From the NCBI RefSeq assembly GCF_003332305.1, contig NZ_QOIO01000008.1, forward strand, positions 1-64,000: 64,000 bases of DNA, given 5' to 3'. This document shows, piece by piece, positions 62,920 through 64,000 of this stretch. This DNA is from Microvirga aerophila (GTDB taxonomy: Bacteria > Pseudomonadota > Alphaproteobacteria > Rhizobiales > Beijerinckiaceae). Position 1 is the first letter of the stretch, and each line of letters begins with the position of its first letter. Under the pieces are notes generated by a model. It saw nothing but the letters and a program-made list of their open reading frames with translations. It had not been told where the DNA came from and did no database searches. Made by a program: the position numbers and the translations under genes.

Positions 62920-64000
62920 ATGAAAGCCAATTTCTACTGTGCCGTGATGTTCCCATATCCGTCCGCGGCGGGTCTGCATCTGGGGCACTACTACAACTAT
63001 GCCATTATCGATTCCTATTGCCGCTGGCTGAGACACCGCGGCACGACAGTCTTCCAGCCCTTCGGCTATGACGCCTTCGGTCTGCCGGCCGAGAACTACG
63101 CCCGCAAGGTCGGACGTGACCCGACCTATGTAACCTACGAGAACATCGCGCAGTTTAGGCGACAGATGGCCCGCATGAACACCTGCTACGAGGAGCGCCT
63201 GATCACCTGTGACCCTTCTTACATGAAGTGGACGCAGTGGATCTTCACGCGCCTGCACGAGCGCGGGTTGGCCTACAAGGCCTGGGGTGAGGTGAACTGG
63301 TGCCCGTCCTGCGAGACCGTGCTGGCCAACGAGCAGGTCATCGACGGGCACTGCGAGCGCTGCGGCAGCACGGTCGAGCGACGGGACATGAACCAGTGGT
63401 ACTTCCGGATCACGGACTACCGGGACCGTCTGATCGCCGGCCTGGACCGGATCGACATGCCGGATTCCACCAAGCGGATGCAGCGGGCGTGGCTGGCGAA
63501 CCTGAGGGATTGGTGTATCTCGCGACAGCGGACATGGGGCTGCCCGATCCCGGTCGAGGGCGAGACGGACACCCTGGACACGTTCGTGGACTCGTCCTTC
63601 TACTACCTGCGCTACCTGACCGACAGCGACACCGAGTTCCTGCCGGAGGGCTGCTACCAGCCCGTCGACCTGTACGTCGGCGGGGCCGAGCACGCCTGCA
63701 TGCACCTGATCTACACCCGGTTCATCCACATGGTGCTGTTCGATATGGGCATCGTCCCGCAGGAGGAGCCGTTCAGGAAGGTGATCCACCAGGGTGTCAT
63801 CAGGAGGGACGGAGCGAAGATGTCGAAGTCGAAGGGGAATGCTGTCAGTCCCGACGACTACGATCCCGACGAGCTGCGGCTGTACCTGATGTTCATCGGT
63901 CCTTATTCAGAGGGCGGGGAGTGGTCGGACGAGCACCTCGTCGGCCAACGCAGGTTCCTGTCGCGGATGAGGCGCTGGCTGGCAGATCGAGGCTCCGACC
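62920..64000 (+). CDS. Compact leucyl-tRNA synthetase paralogue lacking the CP1 editing domain (3' end outside window)
   Basis: Starts at ATG 62920 (a TGA lies in frame just upstream) and stays open to the window end. Class I motifs are clear: FPYPSAAGLHLGH with the HIGH-type site (20-23), GYDAFGLPAENYARK, the zinc knuckle WCPSC and CERCG (128-148), MNQWYFRITDY, LRDWCISRQRTWG, DTFVDSSFYYLRY and the KMSKS loop at 300-304. In ordinary LeuRS about 190 residues of CP1 editing domain lie before RDWxISRQ; here QRAWLANLRDW is continuous. It also lacks about 35 N-terminal residues. It would charge tRNA or activate Leu without proofreading; biosynthetic or resistance roles are possible. Confidence 0.88.
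   Translation, partial: MKANFYCAVMFPYPSAAGLHLGHYYNYAIIDSYCRWLRHRGTTVFQPFGYDAFGLPAENYARKVGRDPTYVTYENIAQFRRQMARMNTCYEERLITCDPSYMKWTQWIFTRLHERGLAYKAWGEVNWCPSCETVLANEQVIDGHCERCGSTVERRDMNQWYFRITDYRDRLIAGLDRIDMPDSTKRMQRAWLANLRDWCISRQRTWGCPIPVEGETDTLDTFVDSSFYYLRYLTDSDTEFLPEGCYQPVDLYVGGAEHACMHLIYTRFIHMVLFDMGIVPQEEPFRKVIHQGVIRRDGAKMSKSKGNAVSPDDYDPDELRLYLMFIGPYSEGGEWSDEHLVGQRRFLSRMRRWLADRGSD

Noticed and set aside
62794..63789. A 331-codon open frame on the minus strand
   Set aside because: It is the complement of the LeuRS-like gene, whose class I synthetase motifs leave no doubt about the coding strand.
1..64000. CRISPR array or cas genes
   Set aside because: No regularly spaced direct repeats and no Cas-like protein were seen.

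Overview
The window looks like a chromosomal segment of a GC-rich alphaproteobacterium, most likely order Hyphomicrobiales (Rhizobiales). The signs are a circularly permuted two-piece tmRNA, a BA14K-domain secreted protein, DUF2842, DUF6894 and DUF1236-type small proteins, and the gene neighbourhoods rplM-rpsI-argC and alaC-hom-glpX-recJ. A Microvirga/Methylobacterium-like genus is my best guess, but no alignment was run.

Layout. (1) 1-3257: the end of a homogentisate/tyrosine catabolic cluster (hmgA 3' end, fahA, a decayed acetoacetate CoA-transferase subunit) and a tyrosine recombinase next to a 3' fragment of tRNA-Pro(GGG); this looks like the right end of an integrated island. (2) 3.3-42.9 kb: mostly core genome. 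It holds ssrA, small exported proteins, a sulfite-oxidase-like/sensor kinase/response regulator set (kinase frameshifted), ctaA, a ParA-like ATPase, metY, rplM-rpsI, a three-gene multiheme cytochrome operon, argC behind a candidate arginine attenuator, fadL, phaC, alaC-hom-glpX, recJ, tRNA-Glu, a sugar-related minus-strand set (dgoA, an MBL hydrolase, a family 1-like glycosidase, an aquaporin), an Lrp-rocD-ureohydrolase arginine/ornithine catabolic set, a sirtuin, a double cold-shock-domain protein and tRNA-Pro(TGG). (3) 42.8-57.5 kb: an accessory region starting at tRNA-Arg(TCT), with a second recombinase and its HTH partner, a tRNA(CAT) 3' fragment, a cytochrome P450 broken by one TAG, a HEPN-like gene broken by one TAG, a two-gene nuclease-STAND module, and remnants of mobC and a relaxase. 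(4) 57.7-64 kb: a coiled-coil membrane protein, pirin, a HAD phosphatase, a cyclic-nucleotide phosphodiesterase, a frameshifted MliC-like gene, a 125-bp inverted-repeat element, and the start of a compact leucyl-tRNA synthetase paralogue with no room for the CP1 editing domain.

The strongest candidates for something new are four. First, the minus-strand module at 50143-55966: a Cap4-like nuclease fused to a STAND ATPase and a long helical C-terminal region (about 1456 residues once one lost A and one TAG are allowed for), overlapping an unrecognised 488-residue partner. Second, the editing-domain-less LeuRS paralogue at 62920. Third, the Arg-rich leader peptide with mutually exclusive hairpins before argC. 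Fourth, the pentaheme cytochrome c / DUF3365 / di-heme cytochrome b operon at 16980-18969. Gene disruptions cluster in the accessory parts, whereas the core genes are nearly all intact; either the islands are decaying or there are local assembly errors, and the sequence alone cannot tell these apart.
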